Shown: positions 22,680-35,412, counted from the first letter of the stretch. The stretch: 64,000 bases of DNA from an uncultured Prochlorococcus sp. (GCF_902616385.1 NZ_CACMSM010000006.1:16018-80017), one strand, 5' to 3'. Made by a program: numbers and translations. Notes: a model not told the origin generated them from the letters alone.

Positions 22680-23582
22680 TTATCTGTCTCTATTTGTAAT
22701 AAAGTCGGCTAAGGATATTAAATATTTTGCATCTGTACCCCAAGGTTCAATTGCTTTTTTTGCTTTTTTAACCAAATCAAATGCTCTTTTCTTTGACTCC
22801 TCCATTCCAAGTAATTTAGGGTAAGTGATTTTGTCAGCTAAAAGATCTTTGCCGGCAGTTTTGCCAAGCTTTTCACTACTGGAAGTTAAATCAAGAATAT
22901 CATCTATTATTTGGAAGGCTAAACCAATTCCCTCAGCATATGTTGTTAGAGCTTGTAATAGTTTTTCGTTAGCTCCTGCGATCATCGCGCCTGTTCTTAC
23001 GCAAGCCTTTAATAAAGCACCAGTCTTATGAAGATGAATATATTCGAGAGTTTTAAGATCGACTTCTTTTCCTTCGCATTCTAAATCAACAACTTGACCC
23101 CCGACTAGGCCAGGTGCACCAGCAACTAGGGATAATTCGCCAACTACATTTAATAATCTAGTTGGATCGACTCCAGGACTTCTTAAAGAAACCATTTCAA
23201 AGGCTCTGGTTAATAGAGCATCGCCTGCAAGAATAGCTATTGCATCTCCATATACTTTATGGTTTGTCGGCCTACCTCTTCTCAAGTCATCATTATCCAT
23301 AGAGGGCAGATCATCATGAATCAAGGACATTGTGTGGATCATTTCTATTGCTACTGCTGTAGGCACAGCAAGAGAGGGTTCTCCTCCAGCTAGTGAGCAA
23401 GATGCTAAACATAAAATTGGACGTATTCTTTTCCCTCCGGCCAAAAGGGAATAGCGCATTGATTCTCTAAGTATTTCTGGATTCTCAGGGCCTAAGGAAA
23501 AATCAAGTGCTTCCTCTACAACCTTTTTTGTTTTTTTTAGATATTTTTCAAAATCAGAAATACTATTTATAACTTCAGTCAT
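22680..23582 (-). CDS. crtE: Geranylgeranyl diphosphate synthase
   Basis: 300 aa; [56 protein letters not shown]. Confidence 0.96.
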   Translation of the reverse strand: MTEVINSISDFEKYLKKTKKVVEEALDFSLGPENPEILRESMRYSLLAGGKRIRPILCLASCSLAGGEPSLAVPTAVAIEMIHTMSLIHDDLPSMDNDDLRRGRPTNHKVYGDAIAILAGDALLTRAFEMVSLRSPGVDPTRLLNVVGELSLVAGAPGLVGGQVVDLECEGKEVDLKTLEYIHLHKTGALLKACVRTGAMIAGANEKLLQALTTYAEGIGLAFQIIDDILDLTSSSEKLGKTAGKDLLADKITYPKLLGMEESKKRAFDLVKKAKKAIEPWGTDAKYLISLADFITNRDR

Positions 23583-23619
23583 TTTGTACCTTTAGTTAAA
23601 ATTTTTTTCATTTTGGAGT

Positions 23620-24516
23620 TTATGGCAAAAGGTCATTAAGAGTTGATGATAAACCAAATTGTTTTTGCCAGCTAAAAATAGTATTTACAAGTAACATTGT
23701 TACTGTCATTGGCCCAACACCTCCTGGTACAGGTGTGTAAGCAAATACCTTAGAAATGACATCTTCTAATAATACATCGCCACATAATCTGGTTTGATTT
23801 TTATCGAAACTTTTTAATCTATGTATTCCAACATCAATAATTACTGCTCCCTCTTTCACAAAACTCGAATCTACTAAATTGGGTTTTCCTGCAGCTGCAA
23901 TTAGAATGTCAGCTTCTCTACAGATTTTATTCAAATTTAACGTTTTTGAATGAGTCATTGTTACCGTGCCATTTAGATTCAACAACATAAGCGATAGGGG
24001 TTTCCCTACAAGCAAACTTCTTCCAATAACAACAATTTTCTTACCTTCAATTGTAATATTTTGGGATCTTAATAAATTAACAATTCCTGCTGGTGTGCAT
24101 GATCTCATCGCAGGCTCTTTTTTTACTAATTTACCTATGTTTATCTCATTTAATCCATCTACATCTTTGCTTGGATTAATATGGCTTATCAGCTTTTGCT
24201 CGTCAAACTTCTTTGGGATGGGAAGTTGTAATAACATTCCATCAATATTCTTATCAGAATTTAGTTTGTTTATTAATTGTTCCACTTCTTTTTGCTCTAC
24301 ACTATCTTTTAGATGAAAGATAGAACTCTTAACGCCAATCCTTGAACATGCTCTTTCCTTGTTATTAACGTAAACACCACTCGCGGGGTCTTCACCTATT
24401 CTTATTACAGCTAAACCTGGAGGTCTTTTTGCAATTTTTTTATTAATGGAGATATATTCATTTAATCTTTCTTCAATTTCAAGAGATAATTTTTTACCGT
24501 CTAATTTTAATGACAT
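23620..24516 (-). CDS. folD: Methylenetetrahydrofolate dehydrogenase/cyclohydrolase
   Basis: 298 aa; [53 protein letters not shown]. Confidence 0.97.
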   Translation of the reverse strand: MSLKLDGKKLSLEIEERLNEYISINKKIAKRPPGLAVIRIGEDPASGVYVNNKERACSRIGVKSSIFHLKDSVEQKEVEQLINKLNSDKNIDGMLLQLPIPKKFDEQKLISHINPSKDVDGLNEINIGKLVKKEPAMRSCTPAGIVNLLRSQNITIEGKKIVVIGRSLLVGKPLSLMLLNLNGTVTMTHSKTLNLNKICREADILIAAAGKPNLVDSSFVKEGAVIIDVGIHRLKSFDKNQTRLCGDVLLEDVISKVFAYTPVPGGVGPMTVTMLLVNTIFSWQKQFGLSSTLNDLLP

Positions 24517-24590
24517 TTAGAAAAACATCTCCTATTTACACCTAGCATGCCTATAATTTTAAATTATTCAAATAGATTTATTTATATTCT

Positions 24591-26063
24591 GTGCAAAACA
24601 TCACAACAACCATAAAGAAATTCTTTTATCTTTGGAGCCGAAGTCAAGTTCCAGTAAAAAAGCCAATTAAAATTTCAAGAATAGATAATCTCATAATTTT
24701 TTTAGTATGCGTATTAATTTCAATAATTTCTTCTTATAAACTACTTCTTATATCGCCTTTAAATATTCAAGATATTTTTTCTTGGCTTTTGACGTTTACT
24801 GAAATATTAATTAGTTCCGGAGTTTTGATATTAGTTTCAAAAAAAGAGAATCCTACAATTTCTTCAAGACAGATCTTCTTGATCATTACTCTTCTTCTAG
24901 CAGTACAAGTTGCGAAATTAACCTTAGCTTCAACCATAAGTCCATTATCTATGATAATCCCACCAGCATTAATAATTTCTCAAGGAATGGGGAGCATAAC
25001 GGCTTTAGCTTGGGTGTCAATAGCAAGCTTTAGCTGGCCAGACCCAGCAGTTGCTGCAAATAATAATTTATTTTTCATTTTATTAGTTTGCTCTTCAGTA
25101 GTATCTCTAATTGGAGGAAGAATAAGAAATAGAGCTCAATTACTTCAATTATCAATTTTTCTCCCCATAGGATCGTTTTTGAGTCAATGGATATTGATGG
25201 GTAAAGATAAAATATTTTTTATTAATAATCAAGATTTTGTTTTAACTAATGGGGATATATTTTCTGATTCCTTGCTATTGGCAATAATAATGCTTTTTAC
25301 AATTTTATTTATTCCTATTTTTGAATCGATTTTCGGATTATTAACTAAAGCAAGATTACTTGAATTGGCTGATAAGGAGAAACCTCTAATTAGAAGATTG
25401 TCTCTTGAAGCTCCTGGTACATTTGAACATACTTTACTTATATGCGGTTTAGCAGAAGAAGCAACAAGAATGATTGGTGGTGATATTGATTTAATTAAAA
25501 CTGGAGCGTTATATCATGATGTTGGTAAGTTACATGCACCTAATTGGTTTATTGAAAATCAGGATGGTTCAAAAAATCCGCATGACGAATTAGATGATCC
25601 GATTAAAAGTGCAGAAGTATTACAGGCTCACGTTGATGAAGGATTGAAATTTGCAAGAAAAAATAGACTACCTAAACAGATAGCTAATTTTATCCCTGAA
25701 CATCAAGGCACCCTAAAAATGGGATATTTTTTTCAAAAAGCTAAAGAAAAAAATATTGACATTAATGAATATTATTTTAGATACAAAGGTCCTATTCCTC
25801 AATCAAAAGAAACAGCCATTTTAATGCTTGCAGATGGATGTGAAGCAGCACTAAGAGCCATGGATATTAATGCATCTGATAAAGAAGCGTTGGAAACAAT
25901 ATCTAATATTATCTACTCTCGTAAAAAAGATGGGCAATTAGATGATAGTAATTTATCGAAGGGAGAAATATTTCTAATAAAAAGGTCATTCTTGAATGTT
26001 TGGAAAAGAATTAGACATAGAAGAATTCAGTATCCCACTAGTAAGAATAATACTTTTTCTTAA
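24591..26063 (+). CDS. 7TM-HD (PgpH-like) HD-domain membrane phosphohydrolase
   Basis: 490 aa; multi-TM N-terminus, EAPGTFEHTLLICGLAEEA, YHDVGKLHAPNWFIENQ, EHQGTLKM; GTG start. Confidence 0.9.
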   Translation: MQNITTTIKKFFYLWSRSQVPVKKPIKISRIDNLIIFLVCVLISIISSYKLLLISPLNIQDIFSWLLTFTEILISSGVLILVSKKENPTISSRQIFLIITLLLAVQVAKLTLASTISPLSMIIPPALIISQGMGSITALAWVSIASFSWPDPAVAANNNLFFILLVCSSVVSLIGGRIRNRAQLLQLSIFLPIGSFLSQWILMGKDKIFFINNQDFVLTNGDIFSDSLLLAIIMLFTILFIPIFESIFGLLTKARLLELADKEKPLIRRLSLEAPGTFEHTLLICGLAEEATRMIGGDIDLIKTGALYHDVGKLHAPNWFIENQDGSKNPHDELDDPIKSAEVLQAHVDEGLKFARKNRLPKQIANFIPEHQGTLKMGYFFQKAKEKNIDINEYYFRYKGPIPQSKETAILMLADGCEAALRAMDINASDKEALETISNIIYSRKKDGQLDDSNLSKGEIFLIKRSFLNVWKRIRHRRIQYPTSKNNTFS

Positions 26064-26074
26064 TTATTTTAATT

Positions 26075-26467
26075 TTATAGCCTTATACTTCTTCTATGTT
26101 TAGGATTACACCAGTAAAGAAGAGCTAACGTACTTAATAATGTTGTTAAAAGAGTAAACCCGCCAATTCCATAAATATCTTGAAGAGTTATGAGCCTAAC
26201 AATTGAATAGGGACCCATACCAGAAATTACCATTGATAAAGATACCAGAGTTAAAGTTACGCCCCATTTTCTCTCTGCTAAAAGAGCTGCTGAAGAAACT
26301 ATTCCAACAATCGCAGCAGGCCATCCAAGACTTATGGCAAGAGTTATATTTGCAACTTTTAGTGGAGGCCCATAACTTATTATTAATGCGATTATTGGAA
26401 GTGCAACTATGTTGCCGATTAATCCAACCCAAGAAAGTGCCCAATATCCAAGTAACCTTTCTCTCAT
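26075..26467 (-). CDS. Conserved hypothetical multi-TM membrane protein
   Basis: 130 aa with about four hydrophobic segments. Confidence 0.65.
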   Translation of the reverse strand: MRERLLGYWALSWVGLIGNIVALPIIALIISYGPPLKVANITLAISLGWPAAIVGIVSSAALLAERKWGVTLTLVSLSMVISGMGPYSIVRLITLQDIYGIGGFTLLTTLLSTLALLYWCNPKHRRSIRL

Positions 26468-26549
26468 TATTGACTGCTTTAACTATTAATTCAATTTACA
26501 GTATTAAGAGTCTGTTTTTAAGTGCTACTTAATAATCCTAAGAAATAAT

Positions 26550-28190
26550 TTAATTTGCAGGATTAGATAGAATTGTACTATCAGAATTTTCTAAATTATC
26601 AAATTGTGGATGAATTGAATTTTTTTTCTCAGAAAATACAAGTCTATTTAACGCATTAACGTAAGCATTCGCTGCAGCAACTACAACATCCGTATCAGCA
26701 GAATGACCAGAATATATTTTATTATCCCTTCTTATTCTTATTGTTACTTCGCCCAAAGCATCAATTCCTTCTGTTACTGACTTGACAGAAAATTCAATTA
26801 ATTCATTAGGAACTTTGGCTAATTTATTTAGAGCCTCGCATACAGCATCAACGGGCCCGGTCCCTATTGATACAGCAGTATCCTCAGTATTATCTTCTGT
26901 GTTTAGAAGCGAAATGGTGGCAGTAGGTTTAGATGTGTTACCGCAACTTACTTGTACAAGACTTAATTGAAATTTAGCTTCTGGGAGCTGAACTTGTTCA
27001 CTAACAATTGCTTCTAAGTCTCTATCAGTGATTTCTCTTTTCCTGTCGGCTAAATCCTTAAAACGAGCAAAAGCATCATTTAAATCTTCTCGGCTCAAGT
27101 CATATCCCATCTCTTCTAATCTTGCTCTAACGGCACTTCTCCCACTAAGTTTTCCCAATGATATTTTGTTGTCACTTAAACCAACAGTTTTTGCATCTAT
27201 AATTTCGTAAGTCAGTCTATTTTTTAAAACCCCATCTTGATGAATGCCTGACTCATGTGCAAATGCGTTAGCTCCCACAATTGCTTTATTGGGTTGTACT
27301 GTCATTCCAGTTAGGTTGGAAACAAGTCTAGAGGTTTTTGTTATTTCTTCTGTTCTTATAGCAGTTAAAGGAGTTGGTGAATCTGGATTTCTTTTGAAAA
27401 AACTATTAAAAAAACTTTTCCTAACATGAAGTGCCATTACTAATTCTTCCAAAGAAGCATTCCCGGCTCTTTCACCAATTCCATTAATGGTACATTCTAG
27501 TTGTCTCGCTCCATTTTTTACTGCCTCAAGAAAATTGGCTACTGCTAAACCCAAATCATTATGACCATGAACTGAAATTACTGCCTCATCAATATTTGGG
27601 ACATTTTTATTTATATCTGCAATTAGTTTGCCAAATTCACTAGGAGTTGTAAATCCAACTGTATCAGGGATGTTTATTGTGGTTGCTCCTGCAGAAATTG
27701 CAAGTTGAATCACTTCGTATAAAAAATCAGGATCACTCCTTGAGGCATCTTCACAAGAAAACTCAATATCATCTACCAATGATTTTGCATAATTAACCAT
27801 TTCTGGAACTATTTGAAGAACATCTTTTCTGGATTTTTTAAGTTTATGTTTAAGATGAATATCACTTGTCGCAATAAAAGTATGTACCCTTCTCTTTGGC
27901 GCTGGACTTACCGCTTCGTAACATGCTTTTATATCTCCTTTAGAGGCTCTTGCTAAACCACATATTATAGGGCCATTTTCTTTACCTACGGCACTGGCAA
28001 TTTTATTAACAGCTTTGAAATCTCCTGGACTTGCGAAAGGGAATCCAGCTTCAATTACATCTACCCCTAATCTTGCTAATTGATGGGCTATAGCAAGTTT
28101 TTCCTCAAGATTTAGACTGGCACCAGGAGATTGCTCTCCATCTCGAAGAGTTGTATCAAATATCAAAATTCTTCCAGGATCTTTTGACAT
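26550..28190 (-). CDS. leuA: 2-isopropylmalate synthase
   Basis: 546 aa; [67 protein letters not shown]-terminal LeuA dimer domain. Confidence 0.98.
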   Translation of the reverse strand: MSKDPGRILIFDTTLRDGEQSPGASLNLEEKLAIAHQLARLGVDVIEAGFPFASPGDFKAVNKIASAVGKENGPIICGLARASKGDIKACYEAVSPAPKRRVHTFIATSDIHLKHKLKKSRKDVLQIVPEMVNYAKSLVDDIEFSCEDASRSDPDFLYEVIQLAISAGATTINIPDTVGFTTPSEFGKLIADINKNVPNIDEAVISVHGHNDLGLAVANFLEAVKNGARQLECTINGIGERAGNASLEELVMALHVRKSFFNSFFKRNPDSPTPLTAIRTEEITKTSRLVSNLTGMTVQPNKAIVGANAFAHESGIHQDGVLKNRLTYEIIDAKTVGLSDNKISLGKLSGRSAVRARLEEMGYDLSREDLNDAFARFKDLADRKREITDRDLEAIVSEQVQLPEAKFQLSLVQVSCGNTSKPTATISLLNTEDNTEDTAVSIGTGPVDAVCEALNKLAKVPNELIEFSVKSVTEGIDALGEVTIRIRRDNKIYSGHSADTDVVVAAANAYVNALNRLVFSEKKNSIHPQFDNLENSDSTILSNPAN

Positions 28191-28415
28191 TGAATGAAAT
28201 AACTTAAGCTTATATTAAGCTAATTAAAAAAAATTGACTAGATATAGTTCAATAAAATTTGCTGTAAGTTTGTAACTTAAACAATAATGGTTAAAATTCT
28301 GAAGAGAAAAGTGAAATACTTAAATTATTTAAAGTATTCTTTTAGGATTAAAGCTTCCTTTTATAAAAGGTTAATTTTGATTTTTCTAGAATTTCATTCA
28401 TAAATTATAAAAAGT

Positions 28416-29999
28416 ATGAATGGGCAATACCCACCCCAAAATTTTTTAGGTCAGTTAGCGATAGTTTTACATGCTCATTTACCTTATGTCAGAAAAAATG
28501 AAAAGAACTCCTTAGAAGAGGATTGGTTATTTCAGGCGATCTTGGAATGTTATATACCACTACTTCAATCAATAGAATCTTCCAAAAATGAAAATCCTGA
28601 AAATACAAAGCTTACTATTAGTTTGTCTCCAACATTATTATCACTTCTAAATAATAAACAAATTCAAGAAACTTTCCCAAGCTGGATTAAAACAAGGAAT
28701 GATTTCTTAAACGAACTGCCACTAAAAGAAAAAAATGCCTCTTCATTTTTAAATAAAAATCTTAATGATAAATATTTATATTGGCAAAATTGTTCTGGAA
28801 ATTTAATTGAAAAGTTTAGAGATTTAAATAACTCTGGAAATTTAGATATACTTACTTGCGCTGCTACTCACGGATATTTGCCAATTTTAAGGGAGAATCC
28901 TGAGACTGTTAAAGGACAAATTAACACTGCAATTAGGAGCCATAAAAATATTTTTGGAACAAACCCTTTAGGTATTTGGTTACCTGAATGTGCTTATTAT
29001 GAAAACTTAGATGAAATACTAATTAATTCTGGAATAAGATATGCAATTTTAGACGGTCATGGGATTCTTAATGCCACTCCAAGACCTAGGTATGGTGTGT
29101 ACGCCCCAATATGCTCAAAAAAAGGAGTTGCCTTCTTCGGAAGAGATAGTGAGTCAACTTTGCCAGTTTGGTCTGCTAAGGATGGATTTCCTGGAGATAA
29201 AGTTTATAGAGAATTTCACAAAGATTTAGGATGGGAATTACCTATTTCCAAGCTCCAAAAGAAAGGTATTTCAACCAAAAGACCTTTAGGTTTGAAGTTT
29301 CATAAGATTACAGATGATAAGGTGCCATTAGGAGAAAAGGCTTTTTACTTAGAAAATGAAGCCAAAAAGAAGGCTGCAGAACATGCTGATGTTTATCTTC
29401 TCGCAAGATCCAAACAACTTGAAAAATTAACATTATCCACTTCCTTTCAACCCTTATTGGTAGCTCCATTTGATGCAGAGTTATTTGGTCATTGGTGGTA
29501 TGAGGGACCTTTTTTTATTGAAAATATTTTGAAGAACTCTAGTAAATATTCAATTAAGCTTACAAATTTAAAAGAATACTTACTTCAAAAGCCAAAAATT
29601 CAGATTTGCGATCCGTCACCATCAAGCTGGGGACAAGGAGGTTACCATAATTACTGGATTAATGATGCAAATGCATGGATTGTTCCAGAGATCACAAAAG
29701 CAGGAGCTACTTTTGTTGATTTATGCTCGAAAAATTTCAAGAATGACTTATCATCAAGACTTTTCAAGCAAGCAGCAAGAGAATTACTTCTCTCTGAGTC
29801 ATCTGATTGGAGTTTTATCCTAAGAGCTGGAACTACAACTGAGCTTGCAAAAGAGAGAGTAGAAAGACACTTGTTCAGGTTCTGGAAAATAGTTGAAATG
29901 ATTAAAGATCATTCCAATATTAATTTAAAATTTCTTGAAGATATTGAGGAAGAAGATAAAGTTTTTCCAGATATTAATCTTGATGATTGGCGTAAATAA
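28416..29999 (+). CDS. Glycoside hydrolase family 57 (alpha-amylase/branching-enzyme-like, DUF1957 C-terminus)
   Basis: 527 aa; VLHAHLPYVRKNE, GIWLPECAYYENLDEIL, FDAELFGHWWYEGPFFIENIL, SSWGQGGYHNYWINDANAW. Confidence 0.92.
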   Translation: MNGQYPPQNFLGQLAIVLHAHLPYVRKNEKNSLEEDWLFQAILECYIPLLQSIESSKNENPENTKLTISLSPTLLSLLNNKQIQETFPSWIKTRNDFLNELPLKEKNASSFLNKNLNDKYLYWQNCSGNLIEKFRDLNNSGNLDILTCAATHGYLPILRENPETVKGQINTAIRSHKNIFGTNPLGIWLPECAYYENLDEILINSGIRYAILDGHGILNATPRPRYGVYAPICSKKGVAFFGRDSESTLPVWSAKDGFPGDKVYREFHKDLGWELPISKLQKKGISTKRPLGLKFHKITDDKVPLGEKAFYLENEAKKKAAEHADVYLLARSKQLEKLTLSTSFQPLLVAPFDAELFGHWWYEGPFFIENILKNSSKYSIKLTNLKEYLLQKPKIQICDPSPSSWGQGGYHNYWINDANAWIVPEITKAGATFVDLCSKNFKNDLSSRLFKQAARELLLSESSDWSFILRAGTTTELAKERVERHLFRFWKIVEMIKDHSNINLKFLEDIEEEDKVFPDINLDDWRK

Positions 30000-30005
30000 A
30001 AAATA

Positions 30006-31217
30006 CTAATTTAATTTAAGCATTCCTAGTTTTACATTTAGAGGTGAATTTATAAACATTTTACTCATCACGTAAATTAGTTTTGGAAGAGGAAGTGTAT
30101 TAGTAAGAAATCCTACCCATTCATTGGTGGATAATTTAAAGAAATTTAAGAAAAAACTTCTTAATTTACTCTCGTCAAAACTCATCAATCTTCTTAAACC
30201 ATATTGGTAAAGTTTATGCCTTTGTGTTAACTCGTAAGGCCAAAGGATCCCCCAACCTTTTGTCGCTAGTTCAAGAGAACTTAGATTAGGTTCTTTTAGA
30301 AAGATTGCTAATTTTTCTGCAAGCAGTGGAGCTCTTCTTAATAGAGATCCGATCATATATCCTGATGCAGGATGAACCATGCTTGCTGAGCCTCCAAAAC
30401 CAAGTACAAATTGTTTTTTAAATGGGAGTGGTAAATTCATTGGGAAAAGGCAATTCTCTTCATGAAAAACTTCACTTACCTTAATACCTTTACTATTCAG
30501 TCTTTTAAAAAGTCTTTTTTTAAGATTTTCTTGGGATAATGCAGGATAACTAGCTAATGAAGTTTCTTCAACAAAAAAAGTTTCATTCCCAAGATCCATT
30601 GCATAGAGAAAGGAAGGAGATGATAACTTTTCTTCATTGCTTAGATGATTTGGACGAAAATCCATTAAAACAAACTGTTCCTTTTTGACGGGTGGGGATG
30701 AAAATTTACCGACAATTCCATACGCAGCTTGTTGAGCGATTTCATTTTGGACTGGTCTTTTTACAAAATTACTTTTATGGCCACTTGCGTCAATGACTAA
30801 CCTCGCCTTTATCCTTAGTCCTGAAGAACAAATAACCTCAGATAGTTTATTTTTTTCTTTAATATCTTTTGCTGTTTCATTCAACCATTTAATCCCTTTA
30901 CACTTTTTTAAAAGTTCATTTTGAAAAGCTTCTTGATTTATTAAACCATAGTCATAATTATGTTTTGTTGGATTATCTCCCTTTTTATTTTCTCCATTTC
31001 CAAAAAAACTAACTGTTTTACACCACCGATGAGATAACAAAGAATCTAATCCAAATTCCTCTAATTCAGAAGCCCAAATACCATATGTATTCTCCCATTT
31101 TTCATTTGGAGATTTAGTTGATATCCCTTTTATATTTAAATCTTGCTTGGCTAATTCAGAAGCCAAGCATAGTGCTGCAGGCCCGGAACCTAGAATTAAA
31201 ATATCAAGTATTTCCAT
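30006..31217 (-). CDS. crtL: Lycopene cyclase
   Basis: 403 aa; ILGSGPAALCLASELA, NTYGIWASELEEFGL, IDASGHKS, FVEETSLASYPALS, FGGSASMVHPASGYMIGS. Confidence 0.92.
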   Translation of the reverse strand: MEILDILILGSGPAALCLASELAKQDLNIKGISTKSPNEKWENTYGIWASELEEFGLDSLLSHRWCKTVSFFGNGENKKGDNPTKHNYDYGLINQEAFQNELLKKCKGIKWLNETAKDIKEKNKLSEVICSSGLRIKARLVIDASGHKSNFVKRPVQNEIAQQAAYGIVGKFSSPPVKKEQFVLMDFRPNHLSNEEKLSSPSFLYAMDLGNETFFVEETSLASYPALSQENLKKRLFKRLNSKGIKVSEVFHEENCLFPMNLPLPFKKQFVLGFGGSASMVHPASGYMIGSLLRRAPLLAEKLAIFLKEPNLSSLELATKGWGILWPYELTQRHKLYQYGLRRLMSFDESKLRSFFLNFFKLSTNEWVGFLTNTLPLPKLIYVMSKMFINSPLNVKLGMLKLN

Positions 31218-31240
31218 ATTATCTAATAAAATGATTTCTT

Positions 31241-33838
31241 TTAATTTTCTTTGTCTGAGTTGAATTGTTCAGTTTCTTCTATTTGTTCATGAGGAACCAA
31301 TACAACTTCTGATAAATGATCACCCTCATCTAATCTTTGTAATTTCACTCCAGTAGCGGCTCTAGATTGTTGGGAAATTTTATCCGCGTTTGTTCTAACT
31401 ATCACACCTTTTTCGGTCACAAAAAGTAATTCTTCTCCTTCTCCGAGGACTTTCAAACAAACTAATACATCATCTTTAATTCTAAATTTTATCGCTCTCA
31501 ATCCCATGCCAGCTCTTTTTTGTAATCTAAATTGAGTTACTGGCACTCTTTTCCCTAGTCCAAATGCACTTGCTATAAGTACCCAAGGACCTTCTGAAGA
31601 GTTAACTTCGAGATTTTCATCAAATTCTTTAGTATGATCCTCATTTTTAGCCAATTGATCAACTAAATCAGATGTTAAAACATCCATAGATACAAGATTG
31701 TCTCCTTTTCTAAGATTCATGGATTTTACACCCCTTGCCGTCCTACCAAGTGGCCTTAATTCGTTTATATCTAATCTAAAATGAATCGCCATTCCTGTTC
31801 TTGATCCAATCAAAACACTATCACCTTCTCTTGATAATCTAACCCAACTTAAAGCATCTCCATCCTCAAGATTTATTGCTATTAATCCATTTGATCGAAT
31901 TTTTGAGAAAGCAGAAAGTGAAGTTCTTTTTATAAATCCAGCCTTGGTTAGCATTAATAGATAGCAATCGTTATCAAATGAATTTACTGCAACAAGTGAA
32001 GTTATTTTTTCTTCTCTAGGTATTGGGAGGAGTTGAACTGATGGAGTCCCTTTAGCTGTTCTGCTGCTCATAGGAACTCTATATGCTGGGAGAGCATAAG
32101 ATACACCTCTATCACTAAAAAGCAAAAGAGTATCATGATCATTACAACTTATAAATAGTTTTACTTCATCGTCTTCTTGTGTCTTTGTTCCAGCTTTACC
32201 TCTTGACCCACGACTTGTAGATTCGAATTCATTGACGGGCATTCTTTTTAAATAACCTGCTTCAGTTAATAAAACTACAGATCGGTCATTAGCGATAAGA
32301 TCAATATCATCAAGACCACCTCCTAAATCAAGTATTTCTGTTTTCCTTGGAGAGGAAAATCTTTCATTGATTTTATTAAGTTCTTCAAGAATAATTTCAA
32401 AAACTCTCTCTTTACTATTCAATATTTGCTGATATTTGTTTATTTTTTGCGTTAACTCGTCATGTTCCCCTTTGATTTTATCTGCTTCTAGGGCTGTTAA
32501 TCTTCTTAATTGCATTTGTAGTATTGCTTCTGCCTGTGTAGCAGATAACTCATGATCAGTTTGCAATTTTTCTCTAGCTGAAACTGTATCTTTTGCTGAT
32601 CTTATTAAATTGATAATGTCATCCATAGAACCCAATGCTAACAAGAGTCCTTTTACAATATGATCTCTTTCTTCAGCTTTTTTTAATAAAAATCCTGTCC
32701 TTCGTTTTATTGTCTCCACTCTGAAGTCTAGAAAGACATATAGCATTTTCCTTAATGAAAGTGTTGTTGGCTCTCCTTTCACTAAAGCAAGGATATTTGC
32801 ACTAAAGTTATTCTGTAGAGGTGTTAACTTAAATAAATTGTTTAGAACTACTTGAGGGTAGGCATCCCTTTTTAATTCAATTACTATTCTCATCCCATCT
32901 CGATCACTTTCGTCTCTTATATCAGAAATACCTTCTAATTTTTTTTCATTAACCAAGTCAGCAATTCTTTCTATCAATGCTGCTTTATTAGTCTGAAATG
33001 GCAGCTCTGTAATTATTACTGCATCTTTCTCTGCCCTGCCAGGGGACTTTATTTGCTCAATATTTGCTACACCTCTCATGGTTATTGAACCCCTTCCTGT
33101 CTTGAAAGTTTCTCTGATCCCATCTCTGCCTAATATTTGACCACCTGTTGGAAAATCAGGACCCTTAATTATTTCAAAAAGTTCTCTTTCTTCAATCAAA
33201 GGGTTTTTGATTATTGATTTAAGACCATTAATTAATTCCCCTAAATTATGAGGTGGAATATTAGTTGCCATTCCAACTGCTATTCCAGATGATCCATTTA
33301 GAAGTAGTTGAGGAATCCTAGCAGGTAAAACTGTTGGCTCTTGTTGGGAACCGTCAAAATTATCAGCGAAATCTACAGTTTCAGACTCAATATCCTCTAG
33401 TAAACTTTCATCTGTAAGAGACTGTAAACGAGATTCTGTATATCTCATGGCTGCTGGAGGGTCGTTATCTACTGAACCAAAGTTCCCATGGCCATCTATA
33501 AGCGGCATCCTCATAGAGAAATCCTGTGCCATACGAACTAAAGCGTCATAAACGGCTGTATCTCCATGAGGGTGGTATTTACCTAATACTTCTCCAACAA
33601 CTCTCGCACATTTTCTGTATGGTCTACCGCTAGTTAAACCAAGTTCATACATTGCATAAAGAATTCTTCTATGAACTGGTTTTAATCCATCTCTTGCATC
33701 TGGAAGAGCACGTCCAACTATTACGCTCATTGCATACTCAAGGTATGAGCGAGACATCTCATTTCTTAGGTCAGTCTGAATAATTCGGTCGTTATCTTCG
33801 CTTAATCCTGAGTTATCAGAATCTAAAATATCAGACAT
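31241..33838 (-). CDS. gyrA: DNA gyrase subunit A
   Basis: 865 aa; [34 protein letters not shown] GyrA-box-like region. Confidence 0.98.
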   Translation of the reverse strand: MSDILDSDNSGLSEDNDRIIQTDLRNEMSRSYLEYAMSVIVGRALPDARDGLKPVHRRILYAMYELGLTSGRPYRKCARVVGEVLGKYHPHGDTAVYDALVRMAQDFSMRMPLIDGHGNFGSVDNDPPAAMRYTESRLQSLTDESLLEDIESETVDFADNFDGSQQEPTVLPARIPQLLLNGSSGIAVGMATNIPPHNLGELINGLKSIIKNPLIEERELFEIIKGPDFPTGGQILGRDGIRETFKTGRGSITMRGVANIEQIKSPGRAEKDAVIITELPFQTNKAALIERIADLVNEKKLEGISDIRDESDRDGMRIVIELKRDAYPQVVLNNLFKLTPLQNNFSANILALVKGEPTTLSLRKMLYVFLDFRVETIKRRTGFLLKKAEERDHIVKGLLLALGSMDDIINLIRSAKDTVSAREKLQTDHELSATQAEAILQMQLRRLTALEADKIKGEHDELTQKINKYQQILNSKERVFEIILEELNKINERFSSPRKTEILDLGGGLDDIDLIANDRSVVLLTEAGYLKRMPVNEFESTSRGSRGKAGTKTQEDDEVKLFISCNDHDTLLLFSDRGVSYALPAYRVPMSSRTAKGTPSVQLLPIPREEKITSLVAVNSFDNDCYLLMLTKAGFIKRTSLSAFSKIRSNGLIAINLEDGDALSWVRLSREGDSVLIGSRTGMAIHFRLDINELRPLGRTARGVKSMNLRKGDNLVSMDVLTSDLVDQLAKNEDHTKEFDENLEVNSSEGPWVLIASAFGLGKRVPVTQFRLQKRAGMGLRAIKFRIKDDVLVCLKVLGEGEELLFVTEKGVIVRTNADKISQQSRAATGVKLQRLDEGDHLSEVVLVPHEQIEETEQFNSDKEN

Positions 33839-34018
33839 ATAGAAATCCTTTTTTTAATAATAATCGCTGATTGTCATAATGAATAAAAAAATATATTTAT
33901 TTAATTCCCAAATACTCACATTTACACACAAATCAAAATAAAACCTGTTGTTTTTGAATAAACCTTGGCTTATTACCCCTTTAGTTGTTAATTTAATCAA
34001 AATAAAAAGAATAATTCC

Positions 34019-35182
34019 GTGAATATTGAACTTGGTTTAAATAAAAAAGTCAGAAGGGCTTATGGTATTGATGAAATAGCTTTAGTCCCTGGGAATAGAA
34101 CACTTGATTACGATTTAACTGATCCTTCATGGTCAATTGGTGATATCAAAAGAGAAGTTCCTATCGTAGCCAGTGCCATGGACAGTGTTGTTGATGTCAA
34201 TACCGCTGTAGAACTTACAAAATTAGGTTCCCTAGGAGTTATTAATATGGAGGGCATACAAACAAGATATGAAAACCCTGATAAAATATTGAACCAAATA
34301 GCATCAGTCGGTAAGAAGGATTTTGTTCCGTTAATGCAGAAGATATACAGTGAACCCGTCAAGGAGAGATTGATTTTACAAAGAATAAACGAGGTCAAAG
34401 ATGGAGGAGGTATCGCTGCTTTTAGTGGGACTCCTCAAGCTGCTATTAAGTTTAAAGAAACACTTAATAATTCCAAAATAGATTTATTTTTTCTTCAAGG
34501 AACAGTTGTTTCAACTGAACATCTTGGTATTGGAGGTAAGGAAACTTTAAATATTAAAGATCTATGCCAATCTATGAATGTCCCTGTTATAGCAGGAAAT
34601 TGTGTTACTTATGAAGTTGCAAAACTTCTCATGCATGCTGGAGTTGCAGGATTAATGGTTGGGATAGGACCTGGAGCGGCATGTACATCAAGAGGAGTAT
34701 TGGGAATTGGAATCCCTCAAGCAACTGCAATTGCTGATTGTAGTGCGGCAAGAAATGATTACTTTAAAGAAAGTGGTCGTTATATCCCTATTATTGGTGA
34801 TGGAGGAATTGTGACGGGCGGAGATATCTGTAAATGTTTAGCATGTGGATCAGATGCTGTAATGATTGGATCTCCAATAGCTAAATCCTCAAACGCACCA
34901 GGTAAAGGATTTCACTGGGGCATGGCTACTCCAAGTCCAGTATTACCAAGGGGTACAAGAATTGAAGTTGGTTCTACAGGATCCTTAGAAAGGATAATTA
35001 AAGGCCCTGCCTTACTTGATGATGGGACACATAACTTATTAGGAGCCATTAGAACCTCAATGAGTACTCTTGGGGCAAAAAATATAAAAGAAATGCAAGA
35101 AGTTGAAATAGTTATCGCACCGTCGCTTCTTACAGAGGGTAAGGTATATCAAAAAGCTCAGCAGCTTGGGATGGGCAAATAG
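34019..35182 (+). CDS. guaB: GuaB3-type IMP dehydrogenase family protein (short form)
   Basis: 387 aa; KVRRAYGIDEIALVPGNRTLD, VAGNCVTYEVAKLLMHAGVAGLMVGIGPGAACTSRGVLGIG, PIIGDGGIVTGGDI; GTG start. Confidence 0.9.
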   Translation: MNIELGLNKKVRRAYGIDEIALVPGNRTLDYDLTDPSWSIGDIKREVPIVASAMDSVVDVNTAVELTKLGSLGVINMEGIQTRYENPDKILNQIASVGKKDFVPLMQKIYSEPVKERLILQRINEVKDGGGIAAFSGTPQAAIKFKETLNNSKIDLFFLQGTVVSTEHLGIGGKETLNIKDLCQSMNVPVIAGNCVTYEVAKLLMHAGVAGLMVGIGPGAACTSRGVLGIGIPQATAIADCSAARNDYFKESGRYIPIIGDGGIVTGGDICKCLACGSDAVMIGSPIAKSSNAPGKGFHWGMATPSPVLPRGTRIEVGSTGSLERIIKGPALLDDGTHNLLGAIRTSMSTLGAKNIKEMQEVEIVIAPSLLTEGKVYQKAQQLGMGK

Positions 35183-35264
35183 TCAATTTAGTGCAAAATT
35201 ATAAAACCTTAGTGAATTAAGTATTAAATTGAAAAATTTTCTAATTAGGAGTTATTATGAAATG

Positions 35265-35321
35265 ATGGGGGAAACCCCATACTCCTCACACACTTAATCG
35301 CCCGATTAATCGGGCTTTTTT
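35265..35321 (+). ncRNA. yfr1: Yfr1 small RNA
   Basis: Hairpin ATGGGG-GAAA-CCCCAT (35265-35280), single-stranded ACTCCTCACACACTTA core, terminator hairpin GCCCGATTAATCGGGC + T6 (35300-35321); candidate -10 TATTAT 35253-35258; located between guaB and trxA as known for this RNA. Confidence 0.95.
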
Positions 35322-35412
35322 ATATATTTTGTTACTTATATTATTTTATCTGTAATGAAATCATCACTTAAAAGATTTGCCTGCTAAATTTTCAAAAAGG
35401 AATACTTAAATT

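Noticed and set aside
26196-26532. Overlapping ORFs in other frames within the 130 aa membrane protein
   Set aside because: Low-complexity Ser/Asn/Cys or Leu/Gln composition; the 26075-26467 frame has proper TM pattern
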